NCBI RefSeq assembly: GCF_900108565.1
Contig: NZ_LT629971.1
Span: forward strand, 3,534,001 to 3,598,000
Source of the DNA: Mycolicibacterium rutilum
GTDB lineage: Bacteria > Actinomycetota > Actinomycetes > Mycobacteriales > Mycobacteriaceae
Direction of reading: 5' to 3'
Length of the DNA: 64,000 nucleotides
Shown: positions 55,985 to 64,000 of the stretch, piece after piece
Layout of the letters: each line of letters opens with the position of its first letter
Position numbering within the stretch: the stretch's first letter is position 1
Position numbers and translations under genes: made by a program
Notes under the pieces: model-generated
Seen by the model: only the letters and a program-made list of their open reading frames with translations
The model's database searches: none
Told to the model about the DNA's origin: nothing

Positions 55985-57898
55985 GTGGCCGGGCGGATTG
56001 CTGATCGAGACATCGCGGCGATTCGTGACAAGGTCCGCATCGAGGACGTCGTCGGGGACTACGTGCAGTTGCGGCGCGCCGGCGCCGACTCGATGAAGGG
56101 GCTGTGCCCGTTCCACGACGAGAAGTCGCCGTCGTTCCACGTCCGGCCCAACCACGGCCACTTCCACTGCTTCGGCTGCGGCGAGGGCGGCGACGTGTAC
56201 GCGTTCCTGCAGAAGATCGAGCACGTCAGCTTCGTCGAGTCGGTCGAACTGCTCGCCGACCGGGTCGGCTACACGATCACCTACACCGGCGCGTCCAGCA
56301 CCAGCGTGCAGCGCGACCGCGGCAGCCGCAGCCGGCTGATCGCCGCCAACGCCGCCGCGCAGGAGTTCTACGCCCAGGCTCTCGAGTCCGACGAGGCCGC
56401 GCCCGCGCGCCAGTACCTGCTCGAGCGCAATTTCGACGCCGACGCAGCCAAGCGGTTCGGCTGCGGGTTCGCGCCCTCGGGCTGGGACACGTTGACGAAA
56501 CACCTGCTGCGCAAAGGGTTCGAGTTCAAGGAACTCGAGGCGGCCGGGCTGTCGCGGGAGGGCAAACGCGGCCCGATGGACCGCTTCCACCGCCGGCTGC
56601 TGTGGCCGATCCGGGCCAGCGGCGGCGAGGTGATCGGCTTCGGGGCGCGGCGCATCTTCGACGACGACCCGATGGAGGCCAAGTACGTCAACACCCCCGA
56701 GACGGTGCTGTACAAGAAGTCGGGGGTGCTGTTCGGCCTGGACCTGGCCAAGCGCGACATCGCCAAGGGACACCAGGCAGTCGTCGTCGAGGGCTACACC
56801 GACGTGATGGCGATGCACCTCTCGGGGGTGACGACGGCGGTCGCGTCGTGCGGCACCGCGTTCGGCGACGAGCATTTGTCGATGCTGCGTCGACTCATGA
56901 TGGACGACAACTTCTTTCGCGGTGAACTGATCTACGTGTTCGACGGCGACGCGGCCGGGCGGGCGGCGGCGATCAAGGCGTTCGAGGGTGAGCAGAACCT
57001 GGCGGGGCAGTCGTTCGTGGCGGTCGCCGACGATGGCATGGACCCGTGCGACCTGCGGCTCAAGTCCGGCGAGGGTGCGCTGCGCGACCTGGTGGCCCGG
57101 CGAACTCCGTTGTTCGAGTTCGCGATTCGCACCGCCCTGGCCGAACACGACCTCGACAGCGCCGAGGGTCGGGTGGCCGCGCTGCGCCGCTGCGTGCCGA
57201 TGGTCGCGCGCATCAAGGAGCCCATGCTGCGCGACGAGTACGCCCGCAGGCTGGCCGGCTGGGTGGGCTGGGCCGACGAGTCGCAGGTGCTGGGCCGGGT
57301 CCGCGAGGAGGCGCAGAAGCGCGGCATGCCCGAACGCGGAGGCCGCCGCCGCGCCGCGGCCGAGCAGCCGCGCAAGGTCCGCCCGGCCGAATCGGCGGCG
57401 CGACCCGATCCGGCCGATCCGACGTTGTGGCCGCAGCGCGAAGCGCTCAAGGCCGCGCTGCAGTACCCGGTGATCGCCGGGCCGGTGTTCGACTCGCTGA
57501 CCGTGGAGAGCTTCACCCATCCGGGTTACGCGGCGGTGCGCTCGGCGATCGCCGCGGCCGGCGGGACGTCGGCGGGGCTGTCCGGCGCGGAGTGGATCGA
57601 GACGGTGCGGGCGCAGACGGCGACACCCGCCGCGGCCAGCCTCGTCAACGAGCTCGGCGTGGACGCCATCAACGTCGAGGACGAGGAGAAGCTGCCGCGC
57701 TACATCGGCGGGGTGCTGGCCCGGCTGCAGGAAGTGTGGGTGGGCCGTCAGATCGCCGAGGTGAAGTCGCGGCTGCAGCGCATGTCGCCGGTCGAACAGG
57801 GCGACGAGTACCACGCGCTGTTCGGTGACCTGGTCGCGATGGAGGCCTATCGCCGCAGCCTGCTCGAACAGGCCAGCGGCGACGACATCTCTGCGTGA
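55985..57898 (+). CDS. dnaG: DnaG, DNA primase
   Basis: A 637-residue primase that lays RNA primers for replication. The zinc-binding CHC2 domain has CPFHDEKSPSFHVRPNHGHFHCFGCGEGG near residues 40-70. The TOPRIM core has VVVEGYTDVMAMH and YVFDGDAAGRAA. The C-terminal helicase-binding part is shorter and more divergent, as in actinobacteria. The GTG start gives AGRIADRDIAAIRDKVRIEDVVGDYV, the expected N-terminus. It forms an operon with dgt. Confidence 0.96.
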   Translation: MAGRIADRDIAAIRDKVRIEDVVGDYVQLRRAGADSMKGLCPFHDEKSPSFHVRPNHGHFHCFGCGEGGDVYAFLQKIEHVSFVESVELLADRVGYTITYTGASSTSVQRDRGSRSRLIAANAAAQEFYAQALESDEAAPARQYLLERNFDADAAKRFGCGFAPSGWDTLTKHLLRKGFEFKELEAAGLSREGKRGPMDRFHRRLLWPIRASGGEVIGFGARRIFDDDPMEAKYVNTPETVLYKKSGVLFGLDLAKRDIAKGHQAVVVEGYTDVMAMHLSGVTTAVASCGTAFGDEHLSMLRRLMMDDNFFRGELIYVFDGDAAGRAAAIKAFEGEQNLAGQSFVAVADDGMDPCDLRLKSGEGALRDLVARRTPLFEFAIRTALAEHDLDSAEGRVAALRRCVPMVARIKEPMLRDEYARRLAGWVGWADESQVLGRVREEAQKRGMPERGGRRRAAAEQPRKVRPAESAARPDPADPTLWPQREALKAALQYPVIAGPVFDSLTVESFTHPGYAAVRSAIAAAGGTSAGLSGAEWIETVRAQTATPAAASLVNELGVDAINVEDEEKLPRYIGGVLARLQEVWVGRQIAEVKSRLQRMSPVEQGDEYHALFGDLVAMEAYRRSLLEQASGDDISA

Positions 57899-57963
57899 GC
57901 GCGTGTAACGCGATATGGTGGGCGCGCTATTAAACCGTCGGGGGACGGTAGGAAGGCGAACAC

Positions 57964-58278
57964 GTGACATCCACCAACAACCAGGCGCGGCGCATCATCG
58001 CTGCCGGCGCATTCGCGGTGGCCGCGGTCGCGGCGCCGTTCGCGGCGTCCGTGCTGTCCGACGCCTCTGACGTGCAGGCCGGTCCCGCCTGCCTGGCGTG
58101 GTTCGGCAACAAGGAAGACGGCAAGTGCCTGTCGTACTCCAACGGCAACGGCGTCAACGTCGGCACCCCCGACCTCGGCGTCTACGGGCCCAACTCGAGC
58201 AACGTGCCCGGCGGCGGCGTCGGCGTGAGCACCGGCCCGCTGTTCCCGGGCCAGACCTGGTCCAACGGGATCAACTGA
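57964..58278 (+). CDS. Small exported protein downstream of dnaG (Rv2342-like position)
   Basis: A 104-residue secreted protein of unknown function. The hydrophobic segment RRIIAAGAFAVAAVAAPFAASVLSDA is a signal peptide, with cleavage near DVQAGPA. The mature part has two cysteines (GPACLAWFGNKEDGKC) that could form a disulfide, followed by a Gly/Asn/Ser-rich tail (NGVNVGTPDLGVYGPNSSNVPGGGVGV). The GTG start is preceded by AGGAAGG about eight bases upstream. It lies in the position of a small conserved gene next to dnaG in other mycobacteria. Confidence 0.72.
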   Translation: MTSTNNQARRIIAAGAFAVAAVAAPFAASVLSDASDVQAGPACLAWFGNKEDGKCLSYSNGNGVNVGTPDLGVYGPNSSNVPGGGVGVSTGPLFPGQTWSNGIN

Positions 58279-58291
58279 CTTCGAACGTCCC

Positions 58292-58338
58292 TTGACGGGT
58301 TGATCGCACGCAGATTCTGCGGGCAATCAACCCGTCAA
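58292..58338. terminator. Bidirectional terminator hairpin
   Basis: TTGACGGGTTGAT (58292-58304) and ATCAACCCGTCAA (58326-58338) are a perfect 13-bp inverted repeat with a smaller inverted repeat (GCAGATTCTGC) in the loop. It stands between two convergent genes and covers the stop codon of the minus-strand gene, which suits a terminator working in both directions. Confidence 0.75.
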
Positions 58339-58580
58339 TTCGTTTTACGGGTCTCCGGGCCGATGACCGCGGTGCCCTGATCGAGCTCGGTGAGGGTGAC
58401 CATCGGCGGATCGGGGGAAACGCGGTCGGCGATCTTGCGGCGGCCCGCGTCGATCACGGCCTTCGCGGCAGGGCTTTCGGTGACCGCGCGGTAGGTGCCG
58501 GCGATCTGCTCATATCGGCGGCGGCCGGCCTTGGAGCCCAGCACGTAGCCGACACCCAATACGACGACATACCCGATCAC
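58335..58580 (-). CDS. Small YtxH-like membrane protein
   Basis: An 81-residue protein with one N-terminal membrane segment (IGYVVVLGVGYVLGSKAGR), a basic turn (KAGRRRYEQI) and a polar C-terminal part, the layout of YtxH-like envelope proteins. GTG 58580 is chosen because GGAAGGGA ends four bases before it. An in-frame ATG at 58616, also with a possible ribosome site, would add 12 polar residues. Function is unknown; it is probably anchored in the inner membrane. Confidence 0.68.
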   Translation of the reverse strand: MIGYVVVLGVGYVLGSKAGRRRYEQIAGTYRAVTESPAAKAVIDAGRRKIADRVSPDPPMVTLTELDQGTAVIGPETRKTN

Positions 58581-58729
58581 GGGGTCCCTTCCAGACGACG
58601 GTGTGTTCGGTTCCATCCTGCCTCACACACCTGAGAGCGCGCGTGGTGGCAGCGCGTTGGCAAGCCGAGCGATGCGTACGCTAGAGTCATCCCTCGGCCC
58701 GCACAGTAAGCGTGATCGCGGGTGAGCAG

Positions 58730-58811
<82 letters not shown>

Positions 58812-58959
58812 AGCGATCATCGGCCGCGCGGCGGCTAGACGGCTGCCAGTCGTTATCCAACGGCGAACAAGGCCGAATTCGTTGCCACTGATCTGGCGGT
58901 GGGTGCCCTACCGTGGGTGAAATGCTGGCCCTGTTCGACGTCTCACTCGGCAGCGCGGC

Positions 58960-59817
58960 GTGAATATCGAGGACTCGCCGCCATGGTCGAAGAGCCAGCT
59001 GCGTCGGCTGGGCGAATCACTGCTCGAGAGGTGCGCCCCACCCGAAGGTTGCCCCGACTACAACGCAGTGATGCTCTGGCACAACGACCTCGCTAGCGAA
59101 GTCGCGCGCATACTCACCGAAACCGAGTGGAGCTGGAAGCCCGAACAATTCAGGCTGACCGCCCGATCGAAGACCGTCGACACCTTGGTACAAAAGCTTC
59201 AGCGATCAGCGTTGAAGCTCGACCGCGTGCAAGACCTCGCGGGCGTTCGTATCGACGCCGAGATGAACCTCACGCGACAGACGCTCCTCGCAGGTGAGAT
59301 CGCTCACCACTTCGGCGGAGACCAGAGGGTGACGATCCGGGACCTACGGCAGCAGCCTCATTCGGGTTATCGCGCCGTTCATCTGTGGCTCGTAGTGCCG
59401 GCTGGCCGCGTCGAGGTGCAAATCAGGACGAACTACCAGAGCTTGTGGGCCAACGTCTACGAAGGGCTCGCAGACTTGGTCGGCAGAGGAATCCGGTACG
59501 ACGAGCCGCACGATGATCCGGTCGTCCAGCAGATTGTCGAACGGATGCACTCGATGTCCGCCGAGATCGCTCACGACGAAGTGGTCGCCGATCAACTCGA
59601 CAATATGTTCGGCCAGGCCGTGCAGGAGATTGTCGACGATGTGGCTGCAGGCGCTGCTGAAATGGGCGTGAATGCGCCAAATCCGCACCTGCTCGACCAG
59701 GCGATAAAGGCTCTTTCCAGCGGGTCCAACCTGGAGTTCCTCGCAAGGCTGAGACAAACGGGTGACCAATTGCGTGACCTGCGTCGTATCTTGAACAAAG
59801 AGACAGAGGAGAAGTAG
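58960..59817 (+). CDS. RelA/SpoT-family nucleotide synthetase, possible toxin
   Basis: A 285-residue protein with a single RelA/SpoT synthetase domain and no hydrolase (HD), TGS or ACT domain. Visible motifs are R69-x-K71-xxx-T75-xxx-K79, D92LAGVR97, GYRAVH (136-141) and EVQIRT (152-157) followed by WANVYEGLADL. About 100 further helical residues end the protein. Single-domain members make (p)ppGpp, make toxic (pp)pApp or pyrophosphorylate tRNA. It lies inside the tRNA-Asn islet, five bases before a 71-residue partner gene, as in RelA/SpoT-type toxin-antitoxin pairs such as Rv1366/Rv1366A and prophage Phrann gp29/gp30 as I recall them. Starts are uncertain: GTG 58960 is the first in frame and lacks a clear ribosome site, but overlaps the stop of a 13-codon frame. 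Confidence 0.8.
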   Translation: MNIEDSPPWSKSQLRRLGESLLERCAPPEGCPDYNAVMLWHNDLASEVARILTETEWSWKPEQFRLTARSKTVDTLVQKLQRSALKLDRVQDLAGVRIDAEMNLTRQTLLAGEIAHHFGGDQRVTIRDLRQQPHSGYRAVHLWLVVPAGRVEVQIRTNYQSLWANVYEGLADLVGRGIRYDEPHDDPVVQQIVERMHSMSAEIAHDEVVADQLDNMFGQAVQEIVDDVAAGAAEMGVNAPNPHLLDQAIKALSSGSNLEFLARLRQTGDQLRDLRRILNKETEEK

Positions 59818-59822
59818 AACCT

Positions 59823-60038
59823 ATGCCCGGCTTTGTAATCGAATTCAACCGACACACAGGTGTCCGCCGTGTGACGGAGTTCGCGACTGCCCGCGAAGCC
59901 ATGGAGCGACGGCTCCAGCTGGAAGCCGACCGCACAGATGACAACGTCGAGATCGTGGCTCTAATCAGCGACTCTGTCGACACGCTTCATCAGACCCACT
60001 CTCGATACTTCACCGGCGAGGAACTCGCTGCAATCTGA
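59823..60038 (+). CDS. Small partner gene, candidate antitoxin
   Basis: A 71-residue protein of no recognised family. It starts with a strand-rich stretch (FVIEFNRHTGVRRVTEF), then a charged helix (TAREAMERRLQLEADRTDDN), a second strand (VEIVALISDS) and a C-terminal helical end. The ATG follows the synthetase stop by five bases, with GAGGAG in the last codons of that gene as ribosome site, so the two are translated together. The size, order and coupling suit an antitoxin or regulatory partner of the synthetase. The function is inferred from context alone. Confidence 0.6.
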   Translation: MPGFVIEFNRHTGVRRVTEFATAREAMERRLQLEADRTDDNVEIVALISDSVDTLHQTHSRYFTGEELAAI

Positions 60039-60070
60039 GACCGGCGCGATGTCACATCTCGTATATCGAA

Positions 60071-60122
60071 GCTGTTAACCGAAGGGTTGCTGGTTCGAGT
60101 CCAGCCGGGGGAGCCACGTTTT
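60071..60122 (+). repeat. Right 52-bp direct repeat (att-like tRNA-Asn fragment)
   Basis: An exact copy of 58760-58811 that starts within the tRNA-Asn anticodon stem and includes the CCA end. It lacks the acceptor 5' strand and D arm, so it is not a working tRNA. It marks the right end of the islet. Confidence 0.9.
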
Positions 60123-60177
60123 CAACACTCCGACCTGATGGTCGAGCAGTCACGCGATCGCAGAGCATGATGGGGCG

Positions 60178-60546
60178 ATGGCCGACGCAGGAATCTGGAT
60201 CGCGTGGGGCTTGCCCGCGCGTGGACGTGAACCGCAAGCTCTCGAACTCCTGAGGGAAACCACGACGGGCTACCTCGACCAACTGCGCGGCGACGGTCGC
60301 ATCGAACGCTTCGACACCGCGATCCTGCGCCCGCAGAGCACCGAGCTCGGCGGCTTCATCTTGATCCAAGGCACACAGGACCAGATCGACGCGCTGCGCC
60401 GCGCGCCCGACTTCGAGCAGTGGGCCACCCGGGTGCAACTGGTGGCCGATCGGGTCGGCATGGTGGAGGCCTGGGTCAACGACGGGCTCGGCGAAGCGAT
60501 GGACCTCTACAACGAGGCACTGCACCAGGCGGGCATCCTCCCGTAA
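60178..60546 (+). CDS. Conserved YCII/dimeric-barrel-like hypothetical protein
   Basis: A 122-residue cytosolic protein of unknown function. The alternation of strands and helices (GIWIAWGLPARGREPQALELLRETTTGYLDQLRGDGRIERFDTAIL, then LGGFILIQGTQDQIDALRRAPDFEQWATRVQLVADRVGMVEAW) is typical of a ferredoxin-like dimeric alpha/beta barrel such as YCII or EthD-type proteins. No active-site residues can be named. It lies just outside the islet and has the base composition of the core genome, so it was probably the original neighbour of the tRNA. Confidence 0.7.
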   Translation: MADAGIWIAWGLPARGREPQALELLRETTTGYLDQLRGDGRIERFDTAILRPQSTELGGFILIQGTQDQIDALRRAPDFEQWATRVQLVADRVGMVEAWVNDGLGEAMDLYNEALHQAGILP

Positions 60547-60622
60547 CGAACGTTGCTCGTAGAGCGATATTGACGGCGAACTCCCCACGAGGTCGGCGAC
60601 TGTAGCGACAGCTGTGGTTACT

Positions 60623-60636
60623 GGGACGATCGTCCC
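60623..60636. promoter_or_regulatory. 14-bp perfect palindrome upstream of the DUF4185 gene
   Basis: GGGACGATCGTCCC is a perfect palindrome followed by TTTT, 75 bases before the ATG at 60712. It has no loop, so a protein-binding operator is likelier than a hairpin. The binding protein is unknown. Confidence 0.45.
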
Positions 60637-60711
60637 TTTTGCTGTATGGCTCCTCCAGGTGCTGTCTAATGGCAATGCGACGGGTTGGGGGAAGGCCTGC
60701 GGGAGGTACAC

Positions 60712-62838
60712 ATGGGAGCAGCACACTACATCGGTCGGGTCGGGGGTCTGGCCGTCGCGCTCGGGGTCGGCACCGCGATCGCGACGGGGCACGGCATCGC
60801 GACCGCCGATACGACGGAGTCGCAATCCGAATCCACCTCCGAGCAGTCGTCGACCGATAACGACACCGCCGGCACCACGACCACGAGCGGCACGACCACC
60901 GCGGGTGACAGTCACGTCGACGCCGGCGACGACGACGGCGAGGCGGAAGCTCCGACGACGTCGACGACGACCTCCACCACCGTCACCGACGGCGTGACGG
61001 TTCGTGCGCAGACCAACACCAGCGCCGAGCCGACCGAAGAGCCGACCGAAGAGCCGACGCCCACTGCAGAGCCGACCAAGACTGCCGAGCCGACGCCGAC
61101 CGAAGAGCCGACACCCACTGCCGAGCCGACGAAGACCGCCGAGCCGACGCCGAAGCCCGCACCGGACAAGCGCGCCCCGGAGGTAGCGCCGACAGCGGCG
61201 ACGTCGTCCGAACAGACCAACGCCACTCCGTCAGCCGCCAGGGTGCAGTCGTTGTCCGATCCGGCCGCGACCGTGCAGAAGCCCGCCAAGGTCGCGGTGT
61301 TCGCCGACGCCCGCTCGCTGGCCGCGCCGGATGCCTCGCCGCTGCTGACGACCAGCCAGCCGATCAGCACGCCGGCCGCCGCGACGCCGTCGCTGCCGAA
61401 CCTGTTCACCGCCGTCACCAATGTGGTGTCCAGCACGATCAACTGGATCCTCAACCCGTTCGCCGGGACGGCGCCGTCCACGCCCGCGCAGCCGCCGCTG
61501 ATCTGGGGCCTGCTGGCGTTCGCGCGCCGCGAGTTCGAGAACTTCTTCGCGGCGTTGACCGGTCGCAGCGAGACAGCGGCAGTGCAGCAACCGATGGCGG
61601 CACTCGCGCTCGCGGCGGCCCCGAACACGCCGCTGTACTCGCCGTTCCCGAACGCGCAAGTCAGTCCGTCGACCCAGTTCGTCGCGTGGGTGACCGGCAA
61701 CTACCAGTACCCCAACAACGGGCAGTACTCGGATCTGATCGCCGACACCTCGACCCGGTACACCGTCGGCGGCACGGACCTCGGAATCATGTGGGACAAC
61801 GGAATTCCGGACAATCCGCTGACGAAGGACATCAACGAGAACCAGATCCTGATCGCCGTCGGTGACACGTTCGCCGACGGGAACATGTCGGTCGACTGGC
61901 GGTCCAACACGATCTTCCGCAGCTCGGATCGGGACCTCAGCAACGGCATGGAGATCCCCGACGGGCAGTGGTACACCGGCAACATGTTCGGTGGCGCGCC
62001 GCTCGGGCCGGACGGGTACCCGAACCGCGCCCGCCAGGTCATCTTCGCCGAGGGGCTGCCCGCCGGCATCACGCTGATCCCCACTGCAGGTATCTCGGTA
62101 CCCAATCCCGACTCGAAGTACGGTGCCCGCCAGTACGTGAGCTTCATGTCGGTCACCCAGTGGGGTGCGCCGGGTTCGTGGACGACGAACTACTCGGCCC
62201 TCGCGTACTCCGACGACAACGGCGAAACCTTCCACGTTGCGCCGCAGACCGTCCGCTACAACCAGCCGTGGAGCGGTAACCAGAACTTCCAGCAGATGGC
62301 CTTCGTGCGGCCGGGCGACGGATACGTCTACGTGTACGGCACCCCGAACGGCCGGCAGGGCGCCGCACACCTTGCGCGCGTGCAGGAACAGAACATGCTC
62401 GATCTCAGCAAGTACGAGTACTGGAGCAAGGGCAGCAGCGGTTTCTTCGGTTGGGGCGCAACCCCGGCCGGTTGGAAGAAGAACAACCCCGCCGCCGCCA
62501 CCGCCGTTTTCGGGGTCGACAAAGGGGCCTGCGGTGTCGCCAACCCCGGCAACCAGGTCAGTGAGATGTCCGTGCAGTACAACAAGGCGCTGGGCAAGTA
62601 CGTGGTGCTGCACGGCGACCAGTTCAACAACATCGTGATGCGCACCTCGGACACTCCGCAGGGCAGCTGGTCGAGCGCCAAAGTGTTGATGACACAACAG
62701 AACGGCGGCATCTACGCGCCGATGATGCACCCGTGGTCGCCGTCGACCTTGGGCACCGGCACCGATCTGTACTGGAACCTGTCGTTGTGGTCGGATTACA
62801 ACGTGATGCTGATGCGCACCGACCTGACCAAGGTGTGA
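60712..62838 (+). CDS. Exported DUF4185-domain surface protein
   Basis: A 708-residue secreted protein. The signal sequence (residues 5-33, GRVGGLAVALGVGTAIA) is followed by an acidic Thr/Pro/Glu spacer with EPTEEPTPTAEPTKTAEPTP-type repeats (106-150). A hydrophobic and amphipathic segment (229-283) contains QPPLIWGLLAFARREFENFF. The last 400 residues form a DUF4185 domain, which is related to beta-propeller carbohydrate-active folds (GDTFADGNMSVDWRSNTIFRSSD and AFVRPGDGYVYVYGTPNG). Related domains have been linked to arabinan or galactan cleavage, so a wall polysaccharide role is possible. The ATG at 60712 has GGGAGG five bases upstream. It shares its N-terminal module with the giant repeat protein. 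Confidence 0.85.
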   Translation: MGAAHYIGRVGGLAVALGVGTAIATGHGIATADTTESQSESTSEQSSTDNDTAGTTTTSGTTTAGDSHVDAGDDDGEAEAPTTSTTTSTTVTDGVTVRAQTNTSAEPTEEPTEEPTPTAEPTKTAEPTPTEEPTPTAEPTKTAEPTPKPAPDKRAPEVAPTAATSSEQTNATPSAARVQSLSDPAATVQKPAKVAVFADARSLAAPDASPLLTTSQPISTPAAATPSLPNLFTAVTNVVSSTINWILNPFAGTAPSTPAQPPLIWGLLAFARREFENFFAALTGRSETAAVQQPMAALALAAAPNTPLYSPFPNAQVSPSTQFVAWVTGNYQYPNNGQYSDLIADTSTRYTVGGTDLGIMWDNGIPDNPLTKDINENQILIAVGDTFADGNMSVDWRSNTIFRSSDRDLSNGMEIPDGQWYTGNMFGGAPLGPDGYPNRARQVIFAEGLPAGITLIPTAGISVPNPDSKYGARQYVSFMSVTQWGAPGSWTTNYSALAYSDDNGETFHVAPQTVRYNQPWSGNQNFQQMAFVRPGDGYVYVYGTPNGRQGAAHLARVQEQNMLDLSKYEYWSKGSSGFFGWGATPAGWKKNNPAAATAVFGVDKGACGVANPGNQVSEMSVQYNKALGKYVVLHGDQFNNIVMRTSDTPQGSWSSAKVLMTQQNGGIYAPMMHPWSPSTLGTGTDLYWNLSLWSDYNVMLMRTDLTKV

Positions 62839-62839
62839 C

Positions 62840-63298
62840 GTGTTGAGAGCCGCCGTGCTCGCGGTGCTCGTCGCGCTGGCCGGCGCACCGATGGCGTGTG
62901 CCCAACCCGGCGCCGGAAGCACCGGGTGCACAAGCGATCTCGATGGCGCGATGACGCGTACGCCCGATGCCGACGTCCCGTCGGTGTGCCGCGGCGGCGC
63001 CTGGCAGCCGGTCACCGCGCCGCAACCGCCGGCCGACCGGTGGGTGAGTTCCGAGGCGCCGGAACTGCTGCACGGTCAAGGGATGCGCAATCCCGAGATG
63101 GCCGCGGGCACCTGGACCGCGACACCACGCGATCCGTCGGCGCGCTGCCGGGCGCAACAGCGAGATGTCGTCGCGCCCGGGCAGCTCAGCGAGCCCGCGA
63201 CCGTCGAGGGTCAGCCGGGTGAGCCGGTGCGCGTGCAGGTGGCGCCCCGGATGTTCACCATCGAGCTGAGCGGTAACTGCGTGTGGGTCCGCGGCTGA
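62840..63298 (+). CDS. Small secreted protein of unknown function
   Basis: A 152-residue exported protein. The GTG start lies one base after the stop of the DUF4185 gene, so the two are coupled. The signal peptide is MLRAAVLAVLVALAGAPMACA. The mature part has four cysteines (TGCTSD, SVCRGG, ARCRAQ, GNCVWV), which suggests two disulfides, and no known domain. It may work with the DUF4185 protein at the cell surface, an inference from adjacency only. Confidence 0.7.
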   Translation: MLRAAVLAVLVALAGAPMACAQPGAGSTGCTSDLDGAMTRTPDADVPSVCRGGAWQPVTAPQPPADRWVSSEAPELLHGQGMRNPEMAAGTWTATPRDPSARCRAQQRDVVAPGQLSEPATVEGQPGEPVRVQVAPRMFTIELSGNCVWVRG

Positions 63299-63305
63299 TC
63301 GCCGC

Positions 63306-63752
63306 CTACCGCTTCAGTGACCCCGGCGGCCAGTCCACGCCGATCTCGTCGCAGATCGGCGGAATGATGATCAGCGATCCGCGCGGGCTGCAGAACGGTG
63401 TGCCGGGCGGCTTCTGCAGCGGAGGCGCCGGCGGGCCTTGCGGTGCCGGCGGCGGGGTGGCCGGCTGGGCGCCGGAGCCGTTCCACGGATACATCGTGTT
63501 GGTGGTGACGTCGACGATGCCGTCGGAGTTCCAGTACCAGTCGTGCGGCACGTTCCAGTCCCACGTCAGCACCTGGCCACCGGGCGGTGGCGGCTGACCC
63601 GGCAGCCAGTGCGTGCAGGTGACCCCGGGCGGGCAGTTGCCGCCCTGGTAGCTCGGGCCTTGGGCCTGCGCTGCGCCGACGGTCATGGCCGTGCCTGCCG
63701 TCAGGCCGACCGACACCGCCGCCGTCAACGCGAACCGCGCGATTCGGTTCAT
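63306..63752 (-). CDS. Small secreted proline-rich protein
   Basis: A 148-residue exported protein of unknown function, convergent with the preceding gene with seven bases between their ends. The signal peptide (MNRIARFALTAAVSVGLTAGTAMTVGAAQA) is clear. The mature part has CPPGVTCTHWLPGQ near the start, a tryptophan-rich centre (WDWNVPHDWYWNSDG), a proline-rich stretch (PATPPPAPQGPPAPPLQKPPGTP) and a C-terminal pair of cysteines. The ATG at 63752 is preceded by GGAAGGAA at good spacing, which decides against the longer frame from 63806. Confidence 0.75.
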   Translation of the reverse strand: MNRIARFALTAAVSVGLTAGTAMTVGAAQAQGPSYQGGNCPPGVTCTHWLPGQPPPPGGQVLTWDWNVPHDWYWNSDGIVDVTTNTMYPWNGSGAQPATPPPAPQGPPAPPLQKPPGTPFCSPRGSLIIIPPICDEIGVDWPPGSLKR

Positions 63753-64000
63753 GAGTGGGTTCCTTCCCTTCGGCCCGACCCCAGTAGCCGTCGCCGTTGG
63801 GCCCATTCCAGCCGGACCGCGCAGCTACCGGTCCCAACTATGCGGCCGAGACCGCAGCCGTACGGCCGTTTTGGACGGATTGCCGCTGTTCAACGGGCTG
63901 ATTGCATTCGCAGGAGGTTGAATCTGATTGCACTTGCAACAACGTCAATATTGATGTGCCAATCGCGCCACCCGCCGTTCGCCGAGGCGCACAATTCGAG
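63753..64000. other. Right edge of the window, no gene recognised
   Basis: These 248 bases hold the promoter of the minus-strand secreted protein gene and a less GC-rich stretch after about 63900. I see no ORF, RNA gene or repeat that can be supported. Confidence 0.5.

Noticed and set aside
60071..60122. Second tRNA-Asn gene
   Set aside because: Only the 3' part is present; the 5' acceptor strand and D arm are missing, so it is an att-type duplicate.

Overview
The window is high-GC actinobacterial DNA from a mycobacterium, probably a rapid grower of the Mycolicibacterium type. The basis is the complete mycobactin NRPS/PKS set (MbtA to MbtH), followed by a housekeeping block whose order (hrcA, dnaJ2, rsmE, phoH, ybeY, CorC-like, cdd-like, era, amidase, recO, uppS, zur/smtB, glyS, dgt, dnaG) matches the M. 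tuberculosis Rv2374c-Rv2343c neighbourhood as I recall it. The species cannot be fixed from this sequence.

Positions 1-31081 hold an iron-siderophore locus. It opens with an IdeR-type box and a 1738-residue KS-AT-DH-KR-ACP polyketide synthase that looks like a 6-methylsalicylate synthase and runs tail-to-tail into mbtA (salicyl-AMP ligase). Then come mbtB (without a thioesterase domain), an F420-type luciferase-like oxidoreductase, a two-gene ABC transporter of the IrtA/IrtB type without the siderophore-reductase domain, and the tightly overlapping operon leader-ORF/mbtT/mbtC/mbtD/mbtE/mbtF/mbtG/mbtH. Five IdeR-like boxes sit at the main promoters. Together the genes suggest a mycobactin whose aryl cap is 6-methylsalicylate rather than (or as well as) salicylate. 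The salicylate synthase mbtI and the acyl-chain genes mbtK-N are not in the window.

Positions 31137-39599 are protein quality control, RNA and ribosome maintenance genes (hrcA, dnaJ2, rsmE, phoH, ybeY, a CBS/CorC membrane protein, a cytidine-deaminase-like protein without zinc ligands, era). Positions 39603-46689 encode cell-surface or secreted proteins: a 1901-residue protein with 16 cadherin/Ig-like repeats, a two-repeat cysteine protein and a CAP-domain protein. Positions 46701-57898 carry an amidase, recO, uppS, a small conserved gene, the zinc regulators zur and smtB, glyS, a TPM-domain membrane protein, dgt and dnaG.

Positions 57964-64000 are accessory. A tRNA-Asn gene is followed 1.3 kb later by a perfect 52-bp copy of its own 3' part, bracketing a lower-GC cassette with a RelA/SpoT-family nucleotide synthetase and a small partner gene, and no integrase. 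This resembles an att-flanked toxin-antitoxin or anti-phage islet and is the most unusual system in the window, together with the iron-regulated 6-methylsalicylate synthase. A DUF4185 surface protein and two small exported proteins close the window. The DUF4185 protein shares its N-terminal export module with the giant repeat protein.
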